Origin: Flammeovirgaceae bacterium UBA2786
Lineage (GTDB): Bacteria > Bacteroidota > Bacteroidia > Cytophagales > Cyclobacteriaceae
Length of the DNA: 64,000 nucleotides
Direction: 5' to 3'
Assembly (NCBI GenBank): GCA_002352225.1
Contig: DEIA01000031.1
Span: forward strand, 1 to 64,000
Positions within the stretch are counted from its first letter, which is position 1, and every line of letters starts with the position of its first letter. A program made the position numbers and the translations under genes. Below, piece after piece: positions 43,470 through 52,437 of this stretch. Under the pieces are notes generated by a model. The model made no database searches. It was not told the origin of the DNA and worked only from the letters and a program-made list of their open reading frames with translations.

Positions 43470-45011
43470 ATGAAAAACTTTGGAATTGCAGAAGCGCTCG
43501 AAAAGCTTGGAATAAGAAAGTCGAACCCCGGAACATCAACCGGGCAAAAATGGCTTCGTACTAAAGGCAAAGCCATAGCCTCCTACTCGCCAGCCGATGG
43601 AAAACTAATCGGTTCTGTATTGGCTACCGATGAGGTTGCATTCGATAAAGTTGTAAAGCAAGCGCATACAGCTTTTCTTGAGTGGCGACTGGTACCAGCA
43701 CCCAAACGCGGAGAAATTGTACGGCAGATTGGCGAGGCTTTGCGTAAATACAAAGAACCGCTCGGCAAACTTGTTTCGTACGAAATGGGTAAGTCTTACC
43801 AGGAAGGGCTGGGCGAAGTTCAGGAGATGATCGACATATGCGATTTTGCCGTTGGTTTATCGCGGCAATTGCATGGCTTAACCATGCATTCTGAAAGACC
43901 CCAACATCGTATGTACGAACAGTACCATCCGCTGGGCGTAGTAGGAATTATTTCGGCTTTTAACTTTCCGGTGGCGGTGTGGTCGTGGAATGCAATGATT
44001 GCCTGGGTGTGTGGCGATACCTGCATTTGGAAACCCTCTGAGAAAACTCCTTTATGTGGTATAGCCTGCCAGCATATTGTAAATCGAGTATTTAAAAAGA
44101 ATGGTGTACCCGAAGGAGTGAGTTGCCTTGTGAATGGCGATTACAAAATAGGGCAACAGATGTCGGCACATGAACAAATTCCACTTGTTTCAGCAACCGG
44201 AAGCACGCGCATGGGTAAAGCGGTTGGTAAAACAGTAGCCGAACGATTGGGGCGCGCATTGCTGGAACTGGGTGGCAACAATGCCATCATCATCTCCGAA
44301 CATGCCAACCTTGAGATGGCTATTCGGGGTGCGTTGTTTGGCGCAGTAGGTACCGCAGGACAACGGTGTACTACAACCCGAAGACTTATCATCCACGAAA
44401 GTGTATACGATTCTGTAACCGAAAAATTAAAGCAGGCGTACAAACAATTAAATATTGGTAACCCGCTGGATCAAAACAACCATGTAGGCCCTCTTATTGA
44501 TACGCTGGCCGTAAAAGCGTATCGTCATGCTTTGCAACAGGTTAAAGTACAAGGAGGAAAATTTTTGGTTGCAGGAGGAGTTTTGAAGGGCAAAGGTTTT
44601 GAATCGGGGTGTTATGTAAAACCAGCTATTGCCGAAGTAAAGAACGAATTTGAAATTGTACAGCACGAAACATTTGCACCCATTTTATATCTGATTAAAT
44701 ATAAAACCCTTAACGAAGCCCTTGCTTATCAGAACGGAGTAAAGCAAGGCCTTTCCTCAGCCATAATGACAACCCGCATACACGAGATGGAAAAATTCCT
44801 ATCTCATGCCGGCTCAGATTGTGGTATTGCCAACGTAAACATTGGCACATCGGGAGCAGAAATTGGCGGAGCCTTTGGTGGCGAAAAAGAAACCGGTGGC
44901 GGGCGCGAATCCGGGTCTGATGCCTGGAGAGTTTACATGCGCAGGCAAACCAATACCATTAATTTTGGAGACTCATTGCCCCTTGCACAGGGAATAAAGT
45001 TTGATCTGTAG
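43470..45011 (+). CDS. Aldehyde dehydrogenase (ALDH7/antiquitin-like)
   Basis: The start is taken at ATG 43470 (MKNFGIAEALEKLGIRKSNP), since the upstream open frame overlaps the htrA end without homology. The 513-aa enzyme has the NAD-binding SATGSTRMGKAVGKTVAERL, the general base region ALLELGGNNAIIISEHANLE and the catalytic Cys in VGTAGQRCTTTRRLIIHESV. EIGGAFGGEKETGGGRESGS follows near the C-terminus. Details fit ALDH7 (alpha-aminoadipic semialdehyde dehydrogenase, lysine breakdown). The physiological substrate is inferred only. Confidence 0.87.
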   Translation: MKNFGIAEALEKLGIRKSNPGTSTGQKWLRTKGKAIASYSPADGKLIGSVLATDEVAFDKVVKQAHTAFLEWRLVPAPKRGEIVRQIGEALRKYKEPLGKLVSYEMGKSYQEGLGEVQEMIDICDFAVGLSRQLHGLTMHSERPQHRMYEQYHPLGVVGIISAFNFPVAVWSWNAMIAWVCGDTCIWKPSEKTPLCGIACQHIVNRVFKKNGVPEGVSCLVNGDYKIGQQMSAHEQIPLVSATGSTRMGKAVGKTVAERLGRALLELGGNNAIIISEHANLEMAIRGALFGAVGTAGQRCTTTRRLIIHESVYDSVTEKLKQAYKQLNIGNPLDQNNHVGPLIDTLAVKAYRHALQQVKVQGGKFLVAGGVLKGKGFESGCYVKPAIAEVKNEFEIVQHETFAPILYLIKYKTLNEALAYQNGVKQGLSSAIMTTRIHEMEKFLSHAGSDCGIANVNIGTSGAEIGGAFGGEKETGGGRESGSDAWRVYMRRQTNTINFGDSLPLAQGIKFDL

Positions 45012-45055
45012 TTTGAGTTGTAAAAAAGTAGTAATGGGGCTATCTTTAAAATCTT

Positions 45056-45063
45056 ACTTTTGC
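45056..45063 (+). promoter_or_regulatory. -7 box of the response regulator gene
   Basis: TACTTTTG matches TAnnTTTG and ends seven bases before the ATG at 45071, again suggesting a leaderless transcript. Confidence 0.5.
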
Positions 45064-45070
45064 ACTAACC

Positions 45071-45478
45071 ATGGCTAATTCAAAATTTCGTATTGTAATG
45101 CTCATTGATGACAATGAGATTGATAACCTGATCAATCAAAAAATGATTGAAGCTGCAGCCATTACACAACATATTTACACCCACACCGGGGCTAAGAGTG
45201 CTATCGAGTTTTTACGCAATATCGAAAAACTTGAAGTAGCAGATAAAGTGCTGCCCGACCTTATCTTTCTGGATATTGATATGCCTTTAATGGATGGCTT
45301 TCAGTTTTTAGACGAGTTTGAAAAATTCGGAGCATTGGTTAAAAAGAAGTGTAAAATTGTAATGCTTACTTCTTCTATTAATCCACAGGACTTTAATAAA
45401 TCGAAAAAATACCACAGCGTGAAACAATACCTCAACAAGCCTCTTTCGCACGAAAGTATTTTGAGTATTAATGTGTAG
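45071..45478 (+). CDS. Single-domain response regulator
   Basis: The 135-aa protein is a receiver domain alone. Acidic pocket residues are in RIVMLIDDNEIDNLINQKMI, the phosphoacceptor Asp in PDLIFLDIDMPLMDGFQFLD, the switch Thr/Ser in KIVMLTSSINPQDF and the Lys in VKQYLNKPLS. No output domain is attached, so it works through protein contacts, as in phosphorelays or chemotaxis-like complexes. No histidine kinase is encoded next to it. Confidence 0.9.
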   Translation: MANSKFRIVMLIDDNEIDNLINQKMIEAAAITQHIYTHTGAKSAIEFLRNIEKLEVADKVLPDLIFLDIDMPLMDGFQFLDEFEKFGALVKKKCKIVMLTSSINPQDFNKSKKYHSVKQYLNKPLSHESILSINV

Positions 45479-46079
45479 GTATTTTCCGTCAAATCAAAAA
45501 TCACCGGTTAAAATTAATTTTAAAGTATTGCCCTGTAAGAGCAATATATTATTAGCACCGGGTGCCAGCCCGCTGCTAATAGATAATAAGTAAAGTCGTG
45601 CCGACTGCTGACAGAATTTAAAATAATGAATTGATTTCGGCATGGAGCACGATGCACTTTCTTAAGCAAGCATTCAGAAACCCGTTCTATTGCCGTTGGA
45701 GGTTGCGTGCTGAAAAAAATTAGATTTCAAACGCAACGAGTAGTCAGCACGATTCGCCTGAAATTCTTTAGCCCCGGGCTGTCACCCGGGGCTAAAGTTA
45801 TAGCGAGGCTGTCTCAAAAGTCGTTCTGTCATCGCGGATTTGTTCCGCGATCTCGATTTCGTGGTACTAAACGAGATTCCGGCACAAGGCCGGAATGACA
45901 TTCCAATCTTAATTTGACTTTTGAGACAGCCTCTGAGACAGAAAGTCAATACCCTCTTTTAAGGAATCTCGAAAAACATTTATTTAAAATGGAATTTGCA
46001 AGATGTATTAGAAAAATCAATGTTAACCGGACACTAATAATTTGTGATTACTGATTTGTGATTTTAGACTTATCCGAAC
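45479..46079. other. Gene-free 600-bp region rich in hairpins and repeats
   Basis: No convincing gene is present. It holds an imperfect palindrome around 45550-45590 (ATTAGCACCGGG arms with CCCGCTGCTAAT), a strong hairpin with 12-bp arms near 45769-45798 (TTTAGCCCCGGG with CCCGGGGCTAAA) and the second MITE-like element at 45804-45934. A small open frame (45707-45898) reads only through these repeats. The remainder (45935-46079) shows nothing recognisable. Confidence 0.75.
45804..45934. repeat. MITE-like inverted-repeat element, copy 2
   Basis: This is nearly identical to 29571-29706, with GAGGCTGTCTCAAAA at one end and TTTTGAGACAGCCTC at the other, so the terminal inverted repeats are perfect here. 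The same two internal hairpins are present. Outside the element the two loci share nothing, which supports mobility rather than local duplication. Confidence 0.88.
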
Positions 46080-47948
46080 TCACCATCCTATTCCGTAATC
46101 CTCGCCATGGTTACTCGATCCGCCCCAGAAACTCCCATGTTTCCAATCAAAGTAAATAGCATTAATGGGACCGCTGGTACGATCGTCAAACCGCAATCTG
46201 TAACCCATACCCTGTAGCTCTTTGCGCACATACGGTGGTGTACTATCATGCAACAACATATTACCATACTTAGGTTTCCGATCTTCCCCTCCTAAGGATA
46301 ACCAAAGCTGATCGGTATTAATATTGGGGGCCTCGGTTGCTTCCTGCACTGTCATACCAAACTCTACCACATTCAAAAAGAACTGTAACAGGTTCTGATC
46401 TTGCGTATCACCACCCTGCACGGCAAATGACAAAAAGGGTTTTCCATCTTTAAGGGCAAGGGTTGGTGTTAAAGTTACACGCGGCCGTTTGCCGGGTTCT
46501 ACTACATTGTATGGATTCTCTTTCGGATCTGTTACAAAACTTTGCATTCGCTGACTAAGGCCTATTCCGGTTTTACCGGCTATGCAGGCGGGATTCCAAC
46601 CACCACTTGGCGTAATAGAAACCACCCAGCCTTCCTTGTCGGCAGCCTCTACAGAAGTAGTACCCAGAAAAACCTGATTCAGATAATCTTCTGAAAGCGG
46701 TGAAGTATAGGTTGTGTTAGCTGCCTGCGACCATTGCTTAAGGTAATCTTTGTATGGGTTGGTTTTGCCTTCAAACGGATACGGATCGCCCGGCCCGGTT
46801 TTGGTATCGTTGCGTTCCCAATTAATAGCCTTCACCCGTTCTTTTGCATATTCTTTAGAGAGTAAGCCTTTAATGGGTTCTTCCGGTGCAAAGTACGGAT
46901 CACCATAATAAAAATCACGATCGGCAAACGTAAGGTTCATTACCTGGTAAAGCGTGTGTATGTACTTAGCAGAATTGAAACCCATTGCCTTCAAATCCAT
47001 CTGCTCGAGCATATTCAGTGCTTGTAACATTACGGGGCCTTGTGTCCACTGTTGCATTTTATACACTTCAATACCTTTATAGTTTACACTCAGTGGTTCT
47101 TCGGTTATCACTTTCCAATTGGCCAAATCTTTCTCTGTAATCAGGCCGCCTTGTTCTTGTGTACCGCGTGCAATTTCTTTCGCTATGTCGCCCTTATAAA
47201 AGCGATCGTATGCGGCATAGATGGCTTCCTTACGGGATTTACCTTTCTTTAAAGCCTGTTGCTCGGTTTCTACCAGTTTCTGCAGAGTGGCCAACAAATC
47301 TTTTTGTACAAAAATTTCTCCCGCTACAGGAGCTTCCCGTTTTTCACCCAGGTGTGGAAGAAAAATTGTTTTTGAATAGGGCCATTGCTTTATGGTTTCC
47401 TTCGAACGTTCAAAACTGTTTGCGGTTTGTGCCTCTATGGGGTAACCCTCGGCCAACTGCATGGCTGGTGCAAGTACCTCCTTCAAACTCATGGTTCCGT
47501 ACTCGGCCAGCATGACCATTAATCCACCCGGTGTACCCGGTGTTACAGCCGCTAACGGGCCATACTGCGGTGGATAATTCATATTTTTTTCTTTAAAGAA
47601 ATCGGCAGTAGCTCCGGTAGGTGCAACTCCTAATGCATTAATGGCAATTACTTTTTTTGTTTTCGGATTGTAAATCAGCGCTTGCGTTTCGCCACCCCAG
47701 CTCAACACATCAAACATGGTGCAGGTTGCAGCAAGCATAGCACACGATGCATCTACCGCATTGCCGCCTTTATTGAAAACCATTGCTCCGGCTGTAGCCG
47801 CCAAAGGTTTACCCGTTATGGCCATCCAGTGTTTACCATGTAACGGAGCCTTTTGAGTGGTTACCGGTAAGTTGTTAAAAGACTGGGCCAGTGGTTTGTA
47901 ATTAACAGCAGATACCAGTATGCACAATAAAAGCAGTTTCAATTTCAT
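46080..47948 (-). CDS. Gamma-glutamyltransferase family protein
   Basis: The 622-aa product has a signal peptide (KLLLLCILVSAVNYKPLAQ) and the GGT fold: GAMVFNKGGNAVDASCAMLA, GGLMVMLAEYGTMSLKEVLA and LAEGYPIEAQTAN. The autoprocessing Thr region is VFLGTTSVEAADKEGWVVSI, somewhat unlike the TTH-S motif of classical glutathione hydrolases. The later SFAVQGGDTQDQNLLQFFLN fits the small subunit. It may cleave gamma-glutamyl peptides or a related amide in the periplasm; the substrate is not certain. Confidence 0.85.
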   Translation of the reverse strand: MKLKLLLLCILVSAVNYKPLAQSFNNLPVTTQKAPLHGKHWMAITGKPLAATAGAMVFNKGGNAVDASCAMLAATCTMFDVLSWGGETQALIYNPKTKKVIAINALGVAPTGATADFFKEKNMNYPPQYGPLAAVTPGTPGGLMVMLAEYGTMSLKEVLAPAMQLAEGYPIEAQTANSFERSKETIKQWPYSKTIFLPHLGEKREAPVAGEIFVQKDLLATLQKLVETEQQALKKGKSRKEAIYAAYDRFYKGDIAKEIARGTQEQGGLITEKDLANWKVITEEPLSVNYKGIEVYKMQQWTQGPVMLQALNMLEQMDLKAMGFNSAKYIHTLYQVMNLTFADRDFYYGDPYFAPEEPIKGLLSKEYAKERVKAINWERNDTKTGPGDPYPFEGKTNPYKDYLKQWSQAANTTYTSPLSEDYLNQVFLGTTSVEAADKEGWVVSITPSGGWNPACIAGKTGIGLSQRMQSFVTDPKENPYNVVEPGKRPRVTLTPTLALKDGKPFLSFAVQGGDTQDQNLLQFFLNVVEFGMTVQEATEAPNINTDQLWLSLGGEDRKPKYGNMLLHDSTPPYVRKELQGMGYRLRFDDRTSGPINAIYFDWKHGSFWGGSSNHGEDYGIGW

Positions 47949-48073
47949 ATCGTATTAGGTTTTAACTTCTTTGTAATTGATTACTTTCGGTACAGGTTAA
48001 AGGTACTACAACGCGGTGCGATAGAAAAGCAGCAGCGGTATGAAAGAATAATTGTTCCACTAACGGAAAAAAG

Positions 48074-48547
48074 ATGCACACCGAATTAATTACCCGGTTT
48101 TATACGGCTTTTCAGCAGCGCGACTGGCAGACCATGAACAGTTGTTACCATACCGAGGCTACTTTCTACGACCCGGTTTTCCGTAACCTTAGCAACAAAG
48201 AGGTGCGGGCTATGTGGCACATGCTCTGTCTTAATGCAAGCGATTTTTCGCTTAATTTTTCGGGTGTTACTGGCAATGAAAAGTCTGGCGGATGCCGATG
48301 GGAAGCAACCTATACGTTTTCTAAAACCAGGCGCAAAGTGATAAACCGGATAACCGCTGCGTTTGAGTTTAAAGATGGTTTGATTTTGAAACACAACGAC
48401 CGGTTCGACATCTGGTTATGGAGCCGGCAGGCGCTTGGGCCAGGTGGTTTTTTACTGGGTTGGTCTGCCTTGATTCATAACAAAGTGAACCATACCGCAC
48501 GCAAAAGCCTGGCCCGGTTTATAGCCGATCACCCCGAATATCAATAG
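48074..48547 (+). CDS. NTF2/SnoaL-like fold protein
   Basis: The 157-aa protein begins LITRFYTAFQQRDWQTMNSC, the standard start of the SnoaL/NTF2 cone-shaped fold. YHTEATFYDPVFRNLSNKEV and a late TAAFEFKDGLILKHNDRFDI follow. No signal peptide. Members act as small-molecule isomerases, cyclases or ligand binders. The last ~35 residues (WSRQALGPGGFLLGWSALIH) are conserved in a subgroup of Bacteroidota NTF2-like proteins. Confidence 0.82.
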   Translation: MHTELITRFYTAFQQRDWQTMNSCYHTEATFYDPVFRNLSNKEVRAMWHMLCLNASDFSLNFSGVTGNEKSGGCRWEATYTFSKTRRKVINRITAAFEFKDGLILKHNDRFDIWLWSRQALGPGGFLLGWSALIHNKVNHTARKSLARFIADHPEYQ

Positions 48548-48601
48548 TCGGAATAAAGTGTCGGAATTTGGCCGATTTCGAGGATAATTCAAAAAAACTA
48601 T

Positions 48602-48609
48602 TACCTTTG
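48602..48609 (+). promoter_or_regulatory. -7 box upstream of the RRM gene
   Basis: TACCTTTG matches TAnnTTTG and lies ~110 bases before the ATG at 48720. It implies a long 5' leader, as is common for cold-inducible RNA-binding protein genes. Confidence 0.45.
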
Positions 48610-48719
48610 GTTAGTTAATGAGATAATTCCCACCTGAAAGTAGTCAACCCATCGTATTATTTATCGGCAGGCCTTATTAAGTTAGCAAGAACATTTATCA
48701 CTTAATTTCAAAAACAAAA

Positions 48720-49040
48720 ATGAACATTTATGTAGCCAACATTCCCTGGAAGGCATCCGAGGAACAACTGAAACAACTTTTTGCCGAGTACGGTGAAGTA
48801 AGCTCAGCAAAAATTATTATGGACAAAGTTACCCAGCGTAGCCGGGGATTTGGCTTTGTAGAAATGGCCGATGACTCTGCCGGTCGTGCAGCTATTACAG
48901 GTCTTAATGGTTTCGACTTTTTAGGAAAAACCCTCGTAGTAAACGAAGCCCGCCCTCGCGAAGAAGGTGGTGGCGGAGGCCGCGGTGGTAACCGTGGTGG
49001 CGGTGGCTACCGCAGCGGTAATTTCAACAAGGATTATTAA
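48720..49040 (+). CDS. RRM RNA-binding protein with Gly/Arg-rich tail
   Basis: The 106-aa protein has an RRM (~1-80) with RNP2 IYVANI and RNP1 RSRGFGFVEM, then a tail rich in RGG/GGGG (GGRGGNRGGGGYRSGNF). RRM plus RGG is the layout of glycine-rich RNA-binding proteins of bacteria and plants, often induced by cold. It is similar to the 85-aa RRM at 26178, which lacks the tail. The leader of about 110 bases may regulate translation. Confidence 0.9.
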   Translation: MNIYVANIPWKASEEQLKQLFAEYGEVSSAKIIMDKVTQRSRGFGFVEMADDSAGRAAITGLNGFDFLGKTLVVNEARPREEGGGGGRGGNRGGGGYRSGNFNKDY

Positions 49041-49061
49041 TTCGGTTTGAAATAATAAGAC

Positions 49062-49091
49062 AGAGCCACGTAATGCGTGGCTCTTTTTTTT
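49062..49091 (+). terminator. Rho-independent terminator after the RRM gene
   Basis: A 9-bp stem (AGAGCCACG with CGTGGCTCT) with a five-base loop is followed by a T8 tract. It may work on both strands, since the helicase gene ends at 49103 in the opposite direction. Confidence 0.9.
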
Positions 49092-49102
49092 ATCTTAAAC
49101 GA

Positions 49103-51172
49103 TCAAAATTTTACAAACAGGCTTTGCTCTTTTTCATATGTTAGCGTTAACCTGTGCATGGCTCTTGTACAGGCAATGTAGAGCATGCGCCTGTCAATAT
49201 CCGATTTATAGTTGGCGGCTGAAACAAACGGAACCAATACTTCATCAAACTCCAGTCCTTTGGATAAGTGAACAGTGGTAACAATAATGCCACTTGAAAA
49301 GCTGGTACTATCCGGTGTAAGCAAATGAATTTTCAATTCCTTCTCCCGATCGGCTACCGTTAATTTCTCAAACACCCTTGCAGCCTGTTGTTGCGTTTTA
49401 AAAATAACACCCATCGATTGGTTTTCTGAACGCGTAAACTTCAAACACGCATTATAAATTCCTTCCGATTCCGCATCAGCAGAAGCAAAACCGAGCACTT
49501 CAGGTTCTTCACCGTGGCGTTCCATCGCTACCAGATTTGGGTTAGGACTAATCCGTAACGAGAACTGCGTAATCTCCCACGTTGAGCGATAACTTCTGAA
49601 AAGCTTAACAATATCTCCTTGCGGAAAAACTTCCTCAATGCCCTCTGCAGACGAAGCACTATATGGATTAACGGGTTGATTAACATCGCCCAGAATAGTT
49701 TTCTTACACTTAAACACGCGAGAGAGTACTGCATACTGTACCGGTGTATAGTCCTGCATTTCATCTACCAGCAAATGTTTGATGTGATCATAACTCTGCA
49801 TGCCTTCCAGCCTTATCTTACAATAGATAAGCGGAAACACATCGGCAAACTCCAACTTCATACCGTGCATCATCCGAAACATTTCAGGTTTACCAATCCA
49901 TTCATAAAATCCTTTGTATACATCAAAAGCACTGCGGATGTTAAACATGCGAGGCACTAATTCCCACACTTTGGCCTTTTCGCCACCGCTTAACTTCCGA
50001 TTGGCTCCTGCCCGAATGTATTGTAACACTTCCTGTACCACCTCGGGAATGCGCTTGCCCATAGGCATTCGGCTCCACGATCTGAATTTTTCCAAAACAA
50101 ATGGAGACGGTACTATTACCCCTGCAACTTTCAAATCCATTGGTCTAAAAGAATTATTCTCCAGATAAATAAAGTACTTATTCAACTGGCTTAAAAATTC
50201 AAACGAAGATTTAAACCGGATGCGTTCAATAAACTCCGTGTGCGGATGATCGAGCAAAGTAGCTACCTGCTGAAAGAAAGTCTGGAATGGAAATTTATTT
50301 TCAAGCAACACATTGGCAAGTTCTTCCATGCCCGTTTCCGGGATGTACTCTTCGCCCAGTTCGGGCAACACATTGCTAATGTAATCGGCAAACACTTTGT
50401 TGGGCGATAAGATCAAAATGTCTTTAGCTTTTACTGTATCGCGAAAGCGGTATAATAAAAACGCGATGCGATGCAAAGCGATAGAGGTTTTTCCCGACCC
50501 CGCCACGCCTTGTATAATCATTACCGAAGCGGTTTCATTTCGGATTACCTGATTCTGATCGCGCTGAATAGTAGCTACGATATTTTTCATTTTATCGTCA
50601 GCCGACTTACTGAGCTCTCGTTGCAATACATCGTCCAGAATGCTTACAGAATTTTCAATCATAAACTCCATACGGCCATCGCGGATTTTATATTGCCGTT
50701 TTAGCGAAATTTCGCCCGTAAATTTTCTGGATAGCGTTTCGTAATTGGCCGCACCTAATTCAAAATCATAAAACAGAGACGATACAGGAGCGCGCCAGTC
50801 AAAAATATAGTTTACTCTTTCGGCATCATCTGTAAAGGTAGCTAGTCCAATGTAGATAGGGGTAGCCTGATCACTTCCCTGTACTCTAAAATCAATACGA
50901 CCGAAGTAAGGCGATTGCATCAGCTTCAGTAATTTGCGTCTGCGCGCCACAGCCGATTCACCCGTGTTTACCATTCTATCTATCGACTGGCCCGCAGCCA
51001 CCATATCGGCTTCATCCATGCCGCTCTGGTTCTCAAAAATATATTGCTTCTTCTCTCTCAGTTCATCCGAATACTCGCGTACGCGACTCTCCATACGGCT
51101 GAGGGCCTGCGCCAATCGCTCTTTAATTTCTTCCAAATATTGATTTTCGTCTTGTTCTGTGGGGTTTAGCAT
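49103..51172 (-). CDS. HelD-like superfamily I helicase/ATPase
   Basis: The 689-aa protein begins with a long charged coiled-coil (~5-90), which in HelD proteins inserts into RNA polymerase. It then has Walker A GVAGSGKTSIALHRIAFLLY (~235), motif II HLLVDEMQDYTPVQYAVLSR, motif V VTTVHLSKGLEFDEVLVPFV and motif VI RRMLYIACTRAMHRLTLTYE. HelD recycles stalled RNA polymerase. The domain order and length fit this better than UvrD repair helicases. It is transcribed toward the RRM gene. Confidence 0.88.
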   Translation of the reverse strand: MLNPTEQDENQYLEEIKERLAQALSRMESRVREYSDELREKKQYIFENQSGMDEADMVAAGQSIDRMVNTGESAVARRRKLLKLMQSPYFGRIDFRVQGSDQATPIYIGLATFTDDAERVNYIFDWRAPVSSLFYDFELGAANYETLSRKFTGEISLKRQYKIRDGRMEFMIENSVSILDDVLQRELSKSADDKMKNIVATIQRDQNQVIRNETASVMIIQGVAGSGKTSIALHRIAFLLYRFRDTVKAKDILILSPNKVFADYISNVLPELGEEYIPETGMEELANVLLENKFPFQTFFQQVATLLDHPHTEFIERIRFKSSFEFLSQLNKYFIYLENNSFRPMDLKVAGVIVPSPFVLEKFRSWSRMPMGKRIPEVVQEVLQYIRAGANRKLSGGEKAKVWELVPRMFNIRSAFDVYKGFYEWIGKPEMFRMMHGMKLEFADVFPLIYCKIRLEGMQSYDHIKHLLVDEMQDYTPVQYAVLSRVFKCKKTILGDVNQPVNPYSASSAEGIEEVFPQGDIVKLFRSYRSTWEITQFSLRISPNPNLVAMERHGEEPEVLGFASADAESEGIYNACLKFTRSENQSMGVIFKTQQQAARVFEKLTVADREKELKIHLLTPDSTSFSSGIIVTTVHLSKGLEFDEVLVPFVSAANYKSDIDRRMLYIACTRAMHRLTLTYEKEQSLFVKF

Positions 51173-51306
51173 TCCGATTACTCAAATTAAACCGCAAACA
51201 TAATAGAAACCGTTTAACAAAGAGGTATTTTCCTAAAAGCCACACATACCGTTAAGTATGAATTATTATATTGAGAAGTTGAAGCAACCTACTTCTGCAA
51301 CCTGAT

Positions 51307-52227
51307 ATGGAAAATATAAAATTATATGCCACCCGTTCGGGGCAAAACCTGGGTGAGGCCATAGCAATACATCTTTCCCTTCCTTTAAATCTGACACAAG
51401 CCGAAAAATTTTCGGATGGCGAACTATTTGTAAAATTTAATGAAAGTGTACGTGGAAAGGTTGTGTTATTGATTGGCAAAATTCATACACCCTACGAGAA
51501 TTTTTTTGAGTTATTAATGACCATCGATGCTGCCAGACGCTCATCCGCAAAAGAAGTGATATTGATTATCCCCTACCTGCCACACAGCCGGCAGGAAAGA
51601 AGAGATGGCCAACGAACTTCCATCTCTTCGCGCATGATAGCGGATATGATTCAGCTAATGGGGGCAGATCGATTAATAACCCTCGACCTTCACACCAACG
51701 CTATTGAAGGTTTTTATAAAATTCCGGTTGATCCTTTATCATCTTTGAAATTATTTATCAGCCACATTCAGCAATCGCAGATCGATCATTTGTGTTTATG
51801 CAGCCCCGACTTTGGGGGGATTAAGCGCATCAAACAGTATAAAAAAAATCTGGCTGCTGATATGGTGGTAATTAATAAAGAAAGATTAAAACCCAATGCG
51901 GTTACTGCAATGGAAATAATTGGTGATGTGGTTGGTAAAAATGTAGTTATTGTAGACGATCTTGTAGATACAGCCGGAACCCTTTGCAAAGCGGCCGATC
52001 TGTTGATTGAACATGGCGCACTATCAGTTAAAGCCTATTGTACCCATGGTGTACTAAGTGGTGATGCATTAGAAAACCTGACGCGCAGTAAAATTGAAAA
52101 ATTACTGATTTCCGACACTGTACAAGAGCATGTTTTGCATCCTAAAATTGAAGTGGTAAGCTGTGCCGGTGTGCTGGCTTCGGCTATCGAAAATATTATT
52201 TCGAATAGGAGCCTCAGCAATTTATAA
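51307..52227 (+). CDS. Ribose-phosphate pyrophosphokinase (PRPP synthetase)
   Basis: The 306-aa enzyme makes PRPP from ribose 5-phosphate and ATP. It has the flexible loop with RQERRDGQRTSISSRMIADM, the N-terminal KFSDGELFVKFNESVRG, the metal-binding DLHTNAIEGFY and the PRPP loop VIVDDLVDTAGTLCKAADLL. The RQERR...RTSISS segment deviates from the RQDRK...RVPI pattern of housekeeping Prs, so this may be a second, divergent copy. The main gene could be elsewhere. It is a single gene divergent from the helicase. Confidence 0.85.
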   Translation: MENIKLYATRSGQNLGEAIAIHLSLPLNLTQAEKFSDGELFVKFNESVRGKVVLLIGKIHTPYENFFELLMTIDAARRSSAKEVILIIPYLPHSRQERRDGQRTSISSRMIADMIQLMGADRLITLDLHTNAIEGFYKIPVDPLSSLKLFISHIQQSQIDHLCLCSPDFGGIKRIKQYKKNLAADMVVINKERLKPNAVTAMEIIGDVVGKNVVIVDDLVDTAGTLCKAADLLIEHGALSVKAYCTHGVLSGDALENLTRSKIEKLLISDTVQEHVLHPKIEVVSCAGVLASAIENIISNRSLSNL

Positions 52228-52437
52228 AAACCTGTGTGAATACCCGGCAGTCAATATATTAATACTGACTGTAAAGGTGTAGTTATCAAATCCAAAAGAT
52301 CAAGGGATATGCTAACACACCTCTTGAACTACCATCAACTATTTCTCCAATCGTTCGAGGTTTACCACAAGGCTTGTTGTATGTAAAGAAATTGTTAATA
52401 CAGAAACTATTGTGTGAGCTTGAACGTTGCAATATGT

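Noticed and set aside
45707..45898. 63-codon forward frame in the 45.5-46 kb gap
   Set aside because: It runs through the GC-rich hairpin and the MITE-like element, so its sequence is explained by the repeats.
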